In this document: in pieces, positions 45,572 to 56,947 of the stretch | Layout of the letters: each line of letters starts with the position of its first letter | Position numbering within the stretch: the first letter of the stretch is position 1 | NCBI GenBank assembly: GCA_033085395.1 | Contig: MU853190.1 | Coordinates: 62,001 to 126,000 of the forward strand | DNA: 64,000 nucleotides | Source of the DNA: Xanthoparmelia taractica | Taxonomy: Eukaryota > Ascomycota > Lecanoromycetes > Lecanorales > Parmeliaceae | Direction: 5' to 3' | Program-made: the position numbers and the translations under genes | Notes under the pieces: generated by a model | The model's input: only the letters and a program-made list of their open reading frames with translations | The model's database searches: none | What the model was told of the DNA's origin: nothing

Positions 45572-46201
45572 ATGGACCATTACCCGACTAGTTACAAGAA
45601 TAGTTACAAGAAAACCAAAGCAATGCCACCACTGAAAGAGCTTGCTAAGAAGCTCGAGCCTCGGATGCATGGCGTAGAGTCTGAGGCTTCGAAGGGTAAA
45701 GAAAAGAGGATACACGAGCAAGAGGGAGCAGCAACAAAATTCTCTGGCCAAGGTGCCGGCACCAAGCCCCGACCGCAGAAAACGCGTGTCAGACATGCTG
45801 AACGAGTCGAATCCATAGTCCAGCAATACCACGCCGAGATGGGGGAACAATATGATGATGAAGACGAAGAAGAGGAGGATACGACAGACTACCCCGGCAC
45901 GAGCGAGAGAAATGAGCATTTGCCAAGGAAGAGAACCTTCCAGGAAGCGGAATTTTCACACTCCGATGATTCTGAATCCGGGGCTCTCAACGCGGAGAGA
46001 AACAGGAGGAATGCACCGTACATTAGCGGACAGCCAGGCGCCAAAGGCGCAAGTAGTGGGCCAAAGAGATGGCCTGCGAGAGACTCAGATTCCGAATTCG
46101 ACAGCGGCAGGGAACGTAGCGAGGCTCCATCCCTTGATTTTGGCGTAGGCAACGAGGATCCTTGGCAAGGACCATCCAAGTCGCCTGGTAAGGGTAAATG
46201 A
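45572..46201 (+). CDS. hydrophilic protein of unknown function
   Basis: Uninterrupted 209-aa frame with favourable start context (AAAATGG). The protein is strongly charged. A basic stretch lies around residues 60-75 (KPRPQKTRVRHAERVE), an acidic run around 95-103 (DDEDEEEEDTTD), and Ser/Asp/Arg-rich text follows to the C-terminus. No membrane segment, signal peptide or known domain is seen. The composition suggests a disordered, possibly nuclear protein. An alternative Met lies at residue 18 (MPPLKELAKKLE). Confidence 0.5.
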   Translation: MDHYPTSYKNSYKKTKAMPPLKELAKKLEPRMHGVESEASKGKEKRIHEQEGAATKFSGQGAGTKPRPQKTRVRHAERVESIVQQYHAEMGEQYDDEDEEEEDTTDYPGTSERNEHLPRKRTFQEAEFSHSDDSESGALNAERNRRNAPYISGQPGAKGASSGPKRWPARDSDSEFDSGRERSEAPSLDFGVGNEDPWQGPSKSPGKGK

Positions 46202-47069
46202 GGGCGTTGGTTTTGACTATTTCAAGTAAGTTAGTTTCGGCGATTGTAATGAAGCAGGGGCAGGGGATAGCCAGGGGATAGCCAGGAGAACAGAAGGAGG
46301 CAGTCTGATTAGTTGACGAATAATGAGTGTCGGTTTCTGCGTATAGCGTCATAAAATCATGGCCATGCATTTGCCGATGGAGCTTCGTTGCTGATGCCAT
46401 TCCAGCGCTCAGAGAATTCCATTGACCTATAATGTTTGGTACTATTGTCGTTGTACGTAATCAATTGGTGCGAAGTCGAAAGTCTGACAGACCAACCGGC
46501 CTTGTCCACGCAGTATCAGATACGACTTGCCAAGGATGAGGACTATCGATCCAGGATGCAATTCAATGTCGACAAGGTCTGCGCCATTGGCTGGTCTTGA
46601 TTAAGTCGAAACGTAAACAGTTTCATATGTTGGCATCTGGACGAGGAGTGGGCAGGCCTAACAAGGCTACTCCACCCTAGAGAAGTTCTTTAAAACCCTT
46701 TCAACGGATTCTACAAGGCGCCTGCTGAAATCGTGCAAGTCGTGGATGGGAGTGCTGGACGATGTAATCCAGGGATTCCTCGCTAATAGAATCCTTTTGG
46801 AGTGGCCGTTGGCATATAGTCATGATCTATTGGGTATGTCCGCTTGCTGACGCCTTTGGGTTGATAGATATCAACAATGTTGCCCACGCCACCTTGTGTG
46901 ACGTGAGAGCCCGGCCTTAGGCTCTTAGCACTAGTTCTAGCGCTTCACGCGCCTACTAGCTGCCGTCACACGAATCTATTGTATTGGCTCTCGTTATTCC
47001 CGGGTATCTCGGGCTAAAGAAGTACTCTCCCCCTTTCTGGATTCATGAAGTGGTCTACTTTATATCGGT
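46202..47069. other. intergenic region, nothing recognised
   Basis: About 0.87 kb between convergent genes. No frame, repeat or structured RNA that I can support. Confidence 0.45.
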
Positions 47070-48613
47070 CTATTTGGATCTACCTTGTCCAAAGATTGTG
47101 TCTAGCAACAAAGGTGCCAGCATCCGAGCTCCAGGCGTCCCGCCACATCTCTTTACTCTATTACCTCTCAATGGGCTCAACCATCCTCCCGTGTCCCCAG
47201 ACACTTCACTCTCTCCATCATCGTTGTCCAGCATTTTCATGTTTCGCCTATCAACTACACACATGCCTCTAGTCCACTGGCCCTGAGTCTCCACTCTGAT
47301 GTCCTCGGTTATGTTCATTTTCCAAGAACGGGCTTGCGTAGTGGACGTGAGGGCATACCATATGCATACGGCATCATGTAGAGCCATGCTGGTGCTTCCG
47401 CCTTCGTGGCCGTGGTACAGGGATTCGGATTTCTGAAACGTAGCTGAAAGGAAGGCTCCTACCCATTCGGCAAGAGGGCTGTCTTGCTCGATCAGAGGCT
47501 TTGTCTTTGCTTCCACTTCATCCCGGCGTAGCGTATGTGGGGTGGTGACGTCCAATGGGAACATGATCACGTTGAGCCTTCTATCCCCAATTTCATCTTT
47601 GTCAGGATACGGCGGTAGCGAGGATGGTCCCGTCACTGGTGGCATGGTACTTGCTGGGTTTGGCGATGTCAATGCATATACCCTTGCGGCTGCGATAGCA
47701 TCAGCTATGCAATTGAACTCTCCCACTGGTGTGATGTTGCCAGGTTCGTCAATGGTTCCGCCCATGACGACAACGTCCTTCGCTTTCATGAATGTCTGCG
47801 GGTCTTCCGCAGCGGCAATGGCGAAGTTTGTCAACGGTCCGATTGCGATCAAGGTTATGGTATCCGCGGGGTTTTCTTCGAGGATACGGAGAATTTCTTT
47901 GGATGAATGGCGCTTAGAGGGCGTGAACAAATTTGTATGAGATGCTGGATTAGTATGGGCGACGCTGACGGCAGTAGAAGAGAGTAGCGTTGCAGGTGGC
48001 GGGGCGTCAAAGAGATGGGACCAGGTTTCCGAGGGGCTGGTGTGGTGAGGGTGCTTTAAGGCGGATCAGTAGACGAAACATTGCATGTTAAAGTCATTGT
48101 ACCGTGTGATGAACGTTACCCAAGCCGTCTATACCATCTATTGACTATCAGCAGAAGAGTATAAGACTTTCAGCAAGGAAGAAACAAACGGTAATAATCT
48201 GCCATCATCGTCTGACCACCAAGCGGTTCTGTAGCACCAACAGCCACGAGAGGCTTGCACTTCCGCATGGTGTCAAACCCTTCTGATAGATCCTGGTCTC
48301 TCCGCCATTGCATCTCTTTCTCAATGACATTGAACATGGAAACAACATTACGAAGACAGCTGGTCAAACTTGATAAGTGAAGGAGCAGAAGCGAGGACTA
48401 ACAATAAGGCCATTACTTTTGCGTATCGACGTTGCCGTACGTTACTGAGATTAACAGTATCTCTATCAGCTCGCGGCTTGACGCCAACGCCGTTAATAAA
48501 GCAAGTACATCGTCGCAACCCTGTTTGGAGTCCCAAGATTAACGTATATTTGGTAGTTCAGAGGAAAGAATGCCTACTGGATCGGTATCAATAATGACCT
48601 TGCTGGTAGCCAT
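47070..48613 (-). CDS. inosine-uridine preferring nucleoside hydrolase
   Basis: Five minus-strand exons, 48613-48578, 48520-48417, 48359-48190, 48137-48103 and 48053-47070, give 442 aa. The 35-base exon 4 is supported because it supplies HGIDGLGNVH, the expected text. The calcium-site motif at the N-terminus is DTDPGCDD (Asp9, Asp11, Asp15, Asp16). Further family text: LISVTYGNVDTQ, PLTNFAIAAAEDP, VVVMGGTIDEPGN, EFNCIADAIAA and the C-terminal MALHDAVCIWYAL with the active-site His/Asp. The enzyme hydrolyses nucleosides to base and ribose for purine/pyrimidine salvage. Introns are 49-57 bp; the one before exon 5 ends in AAG. No signal peptide is evident, so it is probably cytosolic. Confidence 0.88.
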
Positions 48614-49761
48614 ATTCCAATCTCGGACAGACTTTAGTCAACAAATAATATATCTGCAAGAAGCAGAGCCTGCATAGGCCTACCTTGAAATCAATCTTCG
48701 CTGCTTTCACTGTGAGGAGATTTGCCGAGTTTTAGCCGAAGACAGCCTAACAAATCCGACACTAGGTATTTGCTGCTAGGCTGTGATACTGCCTGCATGC
48801 TGCAGCAGAACCTTTCATTCCAATTTGGTTTAAAGGGAAATTGAGATACAGTCAGGACCGTGTAATCAACAACTTGGAATTTCTTTCGACAAGGCTGCGA
48901 CACAAGAGACCTCTAAGTGAGCTCCGAAAAGTTCAAGCTGCTACCTTTCTACCCAGAACAGCCTCCTTTGAGCTATTGCTACGGCATAACAAGCACTATT
49001 TTCGACGCAGTCTCAGGACGGGGGACTCGTGCCATCGACACGAGTGTCTAAGTGAACAGGGCGGCATCTCGTAGGACACAGTCTGCCAAGCCAAGGCGAT
49101 CATCAGGAGGATGTGGCTCAGTGCTAATATTATTATTGTGACCCCATCACCATGGCTAGGCTCATACATTTCCCTCGGAGTATCGGGCGTAGCTGCGGGT
49201 AAGATTGCGTACTCCTTTTTGGAGCATTTGCCACAGGCAGTGCTGTTTCAGCATGCATTTGAAAGATCACAAGGCAACAGCAGTCAATTGGCACTTTTCG
49301 GTCAAGATCATCGTCGTTTATGAGGTCTCCACATGGGTTGAGAATATTCAAGCTTTGGACGATCTTGAAGTTATACTTATGTGACTTGGGAAAATGATAG
49401 GGTCAAATGCGATACAATTGGCGTTTCTTGGGTACGAGGGCAGAAGAAAATTCTTTTGATGGATTGTCTCGGTCGTACTAAAAAATATATTTAGAAAGGG
49501 GCTAGGGGGCCATTGCGCGGCAAGCACCTTCCCTAAAGTGGCTTAGTGGAAACGCGGTGCCGAAAAGTCTGAGAATTGAGCCTCATTTCCTGTTGCCCAT
49601 ATCAACCATTACTTCCCCCCCTTTATATTCTTTCAACATTTCTGCTTCAGTCCACACTCGCTCACAACTACTCATTCAAAAACAACATAAAGACATTCCA
49701 CATTCCACACTGATACCAAACATCTCTAATCACTCCTTCTAATACGCACATATTCTTCACA
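48614..49761. other. divergent intergenic region, nothing recognised
   Basis: About 1.15 kb between the nucleoside hydrolase start and the GPI-protein start. The last 200 bases are C/T- and A-rich, as in a fungal promoter and leader. No gene is supported. Confidence 0.45.
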
Positions 49762-50386
49762 ATGCGTTACGCAATCATCCTCCCCGCTCTCGCGGCTGCC
49801 GCTCTCGCACAGTCTGGTACTGTAAGTTTTACCCTTGCCTAGTACCTCTCCAACCATTGTATTTCCAGCAACGCCGTGTCACTATGCCCTTCTCCTTTAC
49901 TGTCAAGCTGTCACCTGCTCACACTGACTCTTTTTCAACCAGGCCAACCTCGCAACGGACGCCCGCGGCGTTGTGACAGGCCAACCAGCCCCCGTCACCA
50001 CCCAGCCAGCTCCCATCACCACTCAGCCAGAGGCTGCAACTACTCAGCCAGCCGTTGCCACATCTCAACCTCCAGCTGCTGTCGTCCCAGCAGGCGCAAA
50101 CTCTACCTATGTGTCAGCACCCGTCATAGTGCCCACAGCCTCAGTTGGCAACGGCTCTTCCAGCACCAATGGGACGGTCAGCTCGGCGAGCCTTAGGTCC
50201 AGCAAAACCTCCTCCACTGCCTCCCAATCGTCCAGCACCGCGTCATCCTCCTCATCTTCCGGCTCTGGCTCCTCAACCACAAACTCTGGCTCTCCATCAA
50301 GCACGTCGAGGGCTTCTACGGCGGATATGGTTCAACCAGTCCTCGGTCTTGGGTTTGCCGGTCTTATATTCGCTGCTTTTTTGTAA
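49762..50386 (+). CDS. GPI-anchored Ser/Thr-rich cell-surface protein
   Basis: Exons 49762-49821 and 49943-50386 give 167 aa; the 121-bp intron follows codon 20. Residues 1-17 (MRYAIILPALAAAALAQ) are a signal peptide. A short tandem-repeat segment follows with repeated TTQPAP/TTQPE units (about 32-60), then a Ser/Thr-rich stalk with several N-glycosylation sites (NST, NGS, NGT). The C-terminus is a small-residue omega region followed by a hydrophobic tail (VLGLGFAGLIFAAFL), as in GPI attachment signals. It is probably a cell-wall or plasma-membrane mannoprotein with no catalytic domain. Confidence 0.78.
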
Positions 50387-51526
50387 AGTGTATGACGCTT
50401 AGGCCACTCTGGAAAATATTTCTAAGCGGCGTAGAATGCGGAGATCTTCTCAGCGGCGATGGTGGACATCATGGACAGGCGCTCTTTTCTATGGACACAA
50501 AAGTGACAGGCATTGGTGCGTGCAGCTGTGCTGCGCTTGAGCGGTGTTATCTGGTTCGCCATTAGGGCTTGGGCTCTCGTCAATAGCTATATTAATGAAA
50601 GATTGAAGTAACCTCGCTTGCGCGTCCATTGTACCTGAGCACAAGTGTCGCAGTAACAGAATGTCTGGATGAGAAGCTGTCATGAGTGCGCCTCGAGCGT
50701 GCTTTCCGACGGTTGCCTGTTGCAGCGCCTAGAGTTTCAGATGGGCTTGTCAGATCTGGAAATGGACCCCCTGATGGAATGCATCTTTTGCTCTCATCTC
50801 TTTTTCTTGCTACTTCTTTTTCTTTCTCTGTATGTCTGTCCTTCTCTAATACATAAATATCTTAGAGCTTTCAAGATAGGGTAGATTGATTGCGTCGAAG
50901 AAAGCGATCCTTTCAAACTACGGCAATTTAGAAGGCCCGTGCCCGCCCAGATCTGCGGTGCAGAGACCCCTATCAGTCCTCGGATGTGGGGGTTCTCGAG
51001 GACCTTCTCCGCCAACAAGTCCTCCAACGAGTCTATAGTCCCCTCGACTTTCCTCAATACAATACTAACCAACGCCTAATATACCTACAGCGGTTTACAA
51101 GTCGAGCATATACGTGAATACCTCCAACACAGACAATACTCGATCTCGAGCTCCCTTGAAGAATCCTCTTGGTGGCCACACTCTGACGCTAGACCGTCCA
51201 TAAACCTGTTGATGTCAATTGAAGTCTTTACACCCTACGATCATACCCGACGACTATTACTCCCTTCTGTATGGTGGATTCCAATTTGACAATGGCGGTT
51301 ACTCAGGCTGCAATGATCTTATGTCCAAGCTGACCCCAGAAGCCTGCTGTCCTGGAATTGCAGCCTTACCTCCAGCTTTCAGGCTTCTCGCACTTGTGCT
51401 CTCATCAATCAATGCGCTCCTCACATAATATCGCACACCGAATTCGAAGCTTGCACGCCCATTGAGCCTTGGTACACTCTATGGGCATCAATCCCTGTCA
51501 GAGTCTACTTCGCTCATCCCTTTCCC
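50387..51526. other. intergenic region, nothing recognised
   Basis: About 1.14 kb. Small frames at 50669-50884 and 51219-51428 have no supporting features. Confidence 0.45.
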
Positions 51527-52777
51527 ATGTTCCTCACCGGTTCCTGGTTCTGGCGCGGCTTCCAATCGGCGATATTCTATTACATCTCTTGTGCCCCCTG
51601 TACGAAGCTGAACTATCGTCGGAGACGCCGAAAACAGTTGAAGCGTGAAAGGTCCGAAAAGGCGCTGCATGAAGCCGAGGAAGGTGTTCAGCAGCATCCT
51701 TCTCCGTTCAGCACCAACCCTTATTGGAGGGAGGAGATAGCGCTTGGCCCGGGCCCACCGCAAAGGAAAGCAAACAGGGATGGAAAAGGCAAGCCTAAAG
51801 ATAACAGGGGATTGCGGACAGGAGGAGTTGGAAGCAGTACAGACACTGGTACGAGTAACGCAGATACAATAGTGGAAGAGGAAACTGGTGAGAAGGTAAG
51901 AGATAGTGGAGAAGGTTGGAACAAAAGAAGATATCAACGGGAGGATGAGATACTATGGGGAACTGGAGGGGAGGACCAGGGCAAGCTGACGGGAATGTCA
52001 CCAGTTCCGAGGTCAGCCAGCGGCAGTGCGAGCTATTACCAGGCAAGGAACCCAGCGGTCAATGATCTGCACCCGCCCGTTGTGAGCACTCAGCCGACGC
52101 ATCGCAGTGAAACACAGTGGATGCTGCAGCCACCGCCAAGGGCGAAGATTATGGAAGGAAAGGAGAGAGCAAATACCCCAAACCGAAGTAGAAGCGGAAG
52201 TGGTGCTAGCAAGGACAGTAAGGCCAGTGGGAAGAAGCCCGAAAGCCTGGGTCGTCAGATTGGCGAACGTTTGATGGAGTCAAAGTTCAAGCTGGGAGAA
52301 AATCCAATGACTTCTTCATCTTCCGTGGCTATGAGCAGAGTCTCTTCAGCTAGAAGCACGGCTTCATCGATGAAAACCTCGCAAATCCAGCCTCACGAGA
52401 GAGATACGCCGTTGTCTCTCTCCAAACCCTCGTTTGAGTCAATGAACCACAAACCTCCACCAACACCGCCTATCAGCACCCCTTCTGAATCGTCCCTCCT
52501 TCCACCGCCAGCTGCTCGCCCACCGTTGTCAACCATACCTTCAGCCTCTTTACTTCAGAAACCAAAAGATCGACCACCCCACCTTCGTCCTTTGCTCATC
52601 TCAACGAACAGCGCCTCATCCCTGCACGTCCTGCAGGAACTCGTTGTCCCAGCAACACAACTCAACACCATCAAGGCCACGTCGTCTCCGATTCCGGATG
52701 CCGCCGTAAGTGTGAAGCTCCCGCCCGTGAGCCATCAAGAAGACGCGGATCTGCGCTTGCCGGAAGTGGACAGCTGA
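51527..52777 (+). CDS. conserved fungal protein with N-terminal WFWRG membrane-proximal region
   Basis: Single-exon gene of 416 aa. The N-terminus (GSWFWRGFQSAIFYYISCAP) is aromatic and hydrophobic, with a CAPC pair. It is followed by a very basic run (YRRRRRKQLKRER) and a short conserved-looking tract with HPSPFSTNPYWREEI and GPGPPQR. The rest is Ser/Pro/Lys-rich and probably disordered, with polyproline pieces near 310-350. I recall similar N-termini in uncharacterised proteins of filamentous ascomycetes, so conservation is probably limited to the first ~80 residues. It may be anchored at a membrane by the hydrophobic segment or by cysteine palmitoylation. Function unknown. Confidence 0.7.
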   Translation: MFLTGSWFWRGFQSAIFYYISCAPCTKLNYRRRRRKQLKRERSEKALHEAEEGVQQHPSPFSTNPYWREEIALGPGPPQRKANRDGKGKPKDNRGLRTGGVGSSTDTGTSNADTIVEEETGEKVRDSGEGWNKRRYQREDEILWGTGGEDQGKLTGMSPVPRSASGSASYYQARNPAVNDLHPPVVSTQPTHRSETQWMLQPPPRAKIMEGKERANTPNRSRSGSGASKDSKASGKKPESLGRQIGERLMESKFKLGENPMTSSSSVAMSRVSSARSTASSMKTSQIQPHERDTPLSLSKPSFESMNHKPPPTPPISTPSESSLLPPPAARPPLSTIPSASLLQKPKDRPPHLRPLLISTNSASSLHVLQELVVPATQLNTIKATSSPIPDAAVSVKLPPVSHQEDADLRLPEVDS

Positions 52778-53582
52778 TTCCCGGAGAGCGGATGGAACTT
52801 TCCTGCAAAGTCGGCGCCGGACCTTAGACAGAGATGGAGTATGGATATTTAGACATGGCTCGGATCTGGTACCTGGGTTGGGGGAGGGGTCGGGGGGAAT
52901 GGGTGGGAGTTGTATATGGTGTCTTCGTGGCGTGGAAAACATGTATAGAGTACTCGCGTGCATTTTGCGTTTTTGGTATATTATGCGCTTTTTTTTTTCT
53001 TCCATCATCTGTAGCGTTTTCAGCGAATGATATCTTTGCATTGTTTAGGCGGCATCCTTATGACGAGATTTGACGACTAAGTGCGAAACCTTTAGATTAA
53101 ATTCGTGAATTTTGTTGAGTTCTATGAATGTGCTCACTCAACATGCCGCTTCAACCGTTGTTGGAGCGATGGCGATCTCTCCTCCCCAGCTTTGCAAAAT
53201 CATTTCGTCGTTTCTGATGTGCTAGACGATATCCCTTTTCTTTGGTTTTCAGCTTCTCTCTTCCGTTCTTTCCTTTTCCTTTTTTTCTTTTCTGAGTGAC
53301 GCAGGGATTGCAACGTATTGTGTATTAATGGTGTGCCTATCCTATTCCATACCATTCCGTCCAGTCCATCAGTCCTGGTAGGGATTGGATATACATGGAC
53401 ACACGCACACCCTAACGCGTACGGCAGCAGGGTGCAAGCATCTCGTCCCATCTCAAATCCCTTCCATCGTCGGCGGTGTCGTCGTCGTTGTGGTCGTCGT
53501 GGTCGTCCTCCTCCTCGTGGGTAAAAGAACGTCCGTCCATTCGTCCGTATCTATCACCAATAATTCCACAGAGAAAGAGGCA

Positions 53583-53606
53583 TGAATGAATGAATGAATG
53601 AATGAA
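53583..53606 (+). repeat. (TGAA)n microsatellite
   Basis: About six tandem copies of TGAA followed by an A-rich (TAAA) tail. Confidence 0.75.
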
Positions 53607-53890
53607 AAAATAAATAAATGAAAAGATATATAAAACCCCTTCCTCCTTCGGGCCCGTTATGAACGCTACATCCAAGTACAGGTATTCACGGACTATGGCT
53701 GTATAGCTGTAATGGGAGCCGATTCATGTGGGGGATTGTGTGTGGGATGAGGTATGAGATGAGATGAGGTAGAAGTACTCAAGTGATCGAGGGAGCGGAG
53801 GGAGGGAGAGCGAGGGGAGAGCGAGGGGATGTGTGTGGACTAGAGGGAAGGGGGGGATGGATAATGGATAAGTGGGAAGACGGATAGGTA

Positions 53891-53928
53891 GGAAGGAAGG
53901 AAGGAAGGAAGGAAGGAAGGAAGGAAGG
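53891..53928 (+). repeat. (GGAA)n microsatellite
   Basis: About nine to ten tandem GGAA units followed by a G run, inside a long purine-rich tract. Confidence 0.8.
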
Positions 53929-54167
53929 GGGGGGGATGGTGTGGGGTGTAAGGGATTTTACTGAAGGAAAAGGTTGAGGAGGGGAGACGAGAGGAGAGAA
54001 GAAGAGGAGAGAAGGGGGAAAGGGGGAAGGGGAAAGAGGGAAAGGAGAAGGGAGAAAAAGGGGAGGGGGAAAGTGGAGGGAGATGGAGGATGGGGAAGGG
54101 GAGGAAGGGTATATGTATGGATGGCATATTGGGGTAGGTTGGATTAGAAGCGAGTAGAGAAGGGAAT

Positions 54168-54203
54168 GGAAGGGAAGGGAAGGGAAGGGAAGGGAAGGGA
54201 AGA
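54168..54203 (+). repeat. (GGGAA)n microsatellite
   Basis: About six to seven tandem copies of a five-base AGGGA unit, still within the purine-rich block. Confidence 0.75.
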
Positions 54204-55588
54204 GAATGAGATGGGATGAGATTTATTCGTTTCCAGCTTTGGTTAGTTAGGAGGGATGGGCATGGGTGTATAATTCGTAGTAAATATATGTGACATGGCA
54301 TGGCATGGCATTGGATGATAGGAGATGAGATTAGGGAGTGATATAAGGGATAATAAGGAATAATGAGGATAAAGTGCTAGTTACTATGAAGGGAGGGGAG
54401 GAGGGCATGAAGTGTAAAGGAGTTTTACTTGAAGGGGAGAGTGGAGGGGAGGAGAGAAGAGGAGGAGAAAGGAAAGGAGAGGAGCCGGGAGGTAAGAGAT
54501 ATCCTTATCTACTACTACCGCCAAATGAACAGTCTCCACGCTTCTTTTATCGAAACCTTGAAGTCTCTCAGCACGAGTGTAAGTGAAACCAAGCCCACCT
54601 AAGCCGTGCTATACGCTTAGTAGACATAAGCAGGATGAAAGAAATGACAGGGCTGAAGGCAGCGGACTTTTTGATCAAAGCATCTTAGTAAGAGTAGGTA
54701 AGGAAGGGTATTAGGTTGGGTAGACGACAATCGTCAAGAAGAGAGGTGGAGGTTGATTGATTGGTAGATCGGAAACTATGTATGTATATCACAACGCTGG
54801 GAGCAGTAGCGTGTTTTACTACCTTGATAAGGACTCTGAGAGGCAGGGTATGAGAGCCAGAGGTCGGCTTGTTGAATTGATTCTGTAGTGCTGAGTGGGA
54901 CGTGGACGGAGATTTGAAGTATAGGAGCTTTAGGTATGGGTTGGTGACTGAGATCGGGACGGGGATGGGGGACGGGGGATGTGTGTATTGGTATAGTATG
55001 GATTGATTTGATATCTTGTTTTAACAAAAGAAAAGCAAGATTGGTAAAGCCTGTCAGAGCTATTTCGCGGAAAGGACTTTCTCCTACTACTTCGTTCCAT
55101 GTCATGATGGCGATGGTGATGGTGAGAATGGTGAGGATGACAGGGACTCATGATCCCGCAAATGGCACTGTATTATCATTCTCCTATGACCACGGTGCTC
55201 GGTGCACCCTCCCACTGTCGTGCTTCTATTGAGGCAGGTATATTTCCATCTGGAGAGTTACGCTTGTCCGTTTGAGGCTCTCTGGGTTTCCCTTGCAAAA
55301 GAAAGCGCGGTGTCATGGTGCACTTAGTATGATTGTTAGTCGTTTCATTTGACCGATGAAGGGGAAAGGATATAGCGGTTAAAGTAAACTGTTCGTCCGT
55401 GCAGAGGTAGGAGTTTTGTTTCTAGATGGCTCGTCGTCGTAGGATCGCTGCAGTGCAGTGCGCCGTTGCTATATAGTATAATGGTAGGAGTTTGACCTCC
55501 TTGATCATTTGATCAGCCATTCCTTCTCCAGCCTCAATAAAGGTTCCCCCGGTTTGGCTTATAAAAAGTAAAAGAGGTTCCGTGAACC

Positions 55589-56197
55589 ATGCAGCAGCCG
55601 AATCCCCACCCTATCAAAGCCATCGGCCTCTTTGCAGACGGCTGTCCGCTCCGTCGCCTCTTGACTTTGAAAACTATCATCACGGGACCATATCAACACC
55701 CGATAGTCGTTCGCATTGGCTACTACCGCGCTATGCGAGAATGCTTAACCCACAATGACCCCATCACTACATCTCTAATGTCCGTGTTACCTGACTGGGA
55801 TCTGCGGGCTGTGGTCAGAGTGTTATCTGGACAATTCCATGCCGCATCCGAAAGGCAGATTTTGTCCTCTCAGGATAGATGCGAAGAAGGGTTTATAGAT
55901 GAGTGGGTATCTTTCAAATAACCAGTTCAATCACTATGGCGAGGCGTTTGCGATGAACCAGATTGAAAACGGTTGGTTGCTTGGGGGGAATGACCTAGTG
56001 ATACGGTAAGCTGTATGTCCGACTATTTACATGAGCATGGTTCTCCGAAGTATGAGGATATGCTGGAGGGTACCTTGGGTTATATTATAACTGCTTTGCG
56101 TGAGGGTTATAAGCTTAGATGGTGTGCTGTTGGTGGGGTTTTGAGGTACCGGTCAATCTATTTTCTGCATTTTGAATTCCTGCGACGAGGGCGTTGA
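55589..56197 (+). pseudogene. probable gene relic of unknown family
   Basis: A TATA-like element (TTATAAAAAG) ends about 20 bases before an ATG at 55589. The frame from there runs 110 codons of ordinary-looking protein and ends at a TAA. Protein-like text then continues in another frame from about 55926 (FNHYGEAFAMNQIENGWLLG) and returns to the first frame from about 56024 (YLHEHGSPKYEDMLEGTLGY). Neither shift can be explained by an intron of normal size: the splice candidates would be 19-42 bases. The simplest reading is a gene broken by a stop and two frame changes. A small intact 110-aa gene cannot be ruled out. Family not recognised. Confidence 0.4.
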
Positions 56198-56947
56198 TCT
56201 CATTGTAGGGAGTTGTCCCGAAGATACAGTTTATTCGGAAGGTGAAATATTTAGGCAATAGAGGAAGCTGCCGCTTCTCCGTTTGTAAAGAACTTGACCG
56301 ATGAAAGCTTTGAAAGACCATCAATATCATTTTTTCAACCTGGTCAGCTCATGAGGGCTATTTTTGTCAGCTTCAGTATTGTTACCCTAACGACAGCAAG
56401 GGGGGCATTGTGGTTGGTCTGATTGTTTATGGCCATGACTGCGGCCTGATTTTCTCCTTGGGCTCGAAGTCCTGGTGTTGAGCATATCTAACGGATCGTC
56501 TCCCAATTTCGACAATCCTAAAGCGTTGATCTGAGTCTCTATTGACCTCGATGCCCTTTCCGTCTATCACGAGCTTAAGACTTGCTTTATGGTAGGGATG
56601 ACACTCACGGCGTAGGCTGGTTGAGCAAGCCTTAGGTACCGACTGTATGGCGGGATGGGTTCTCCAAGAATACCAAACTGTGACCCAGTCAGGTAGAGGC
56701 TCACCTCTCCATGAATTTACTGCTGACATTAACCCGTTCCGGGCTTGTTTGATATTTTTAATACCCTTTGCACAGATGATGGCTCGAATGGTATTCTCCC
56801 CTCACCAGAGTGCGACCATGGCGAAGCATGAGAGTGTATAACAAGATTATGTACCTCGAGAGTGCAAATGTTCACAAATTTATAGACGTAAATTAATACA
56901 TACTGAAAAGATATAAGACTGTAGATGACAACATCGTGATCTCATGC
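56198..56947. other. intergenic region, nothing recognised
   Basis: About 0.75 kb between the relic and the 3' end of the phosphoesterase gene. Frames on both strands look random. Confidence 0.45.

Larger units (their letters stand above)
52778..55588. other. 2.8-kb low-complexity, gene-poor region
   Basis: No credible gene. From about 53700 to 54500 the plus strand is extremely purine-rich (GGGA, GGAA, GAGG blocks), so the minus strand shows long meaningless Pro/Ser/Phe-rich frames. Microsatellites are listed separately. Near 55465-55480 there is a tRNA A-box-like TAGTATAATGG without a matching B box. Confidence 0.6.

Noticed and set aside
53840..54301. 153-aa minus-strand frame
   Set aside because: It is pure low-complexity Pro/Ser/Phe text produced by the purine-rich repeat tract.
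55455..55560. tRNA gene
   Set aside because: There is an A-box-like TAGTATAATGG and a possible anticodon-like stem, but no B box and no acceptor stem pairing.
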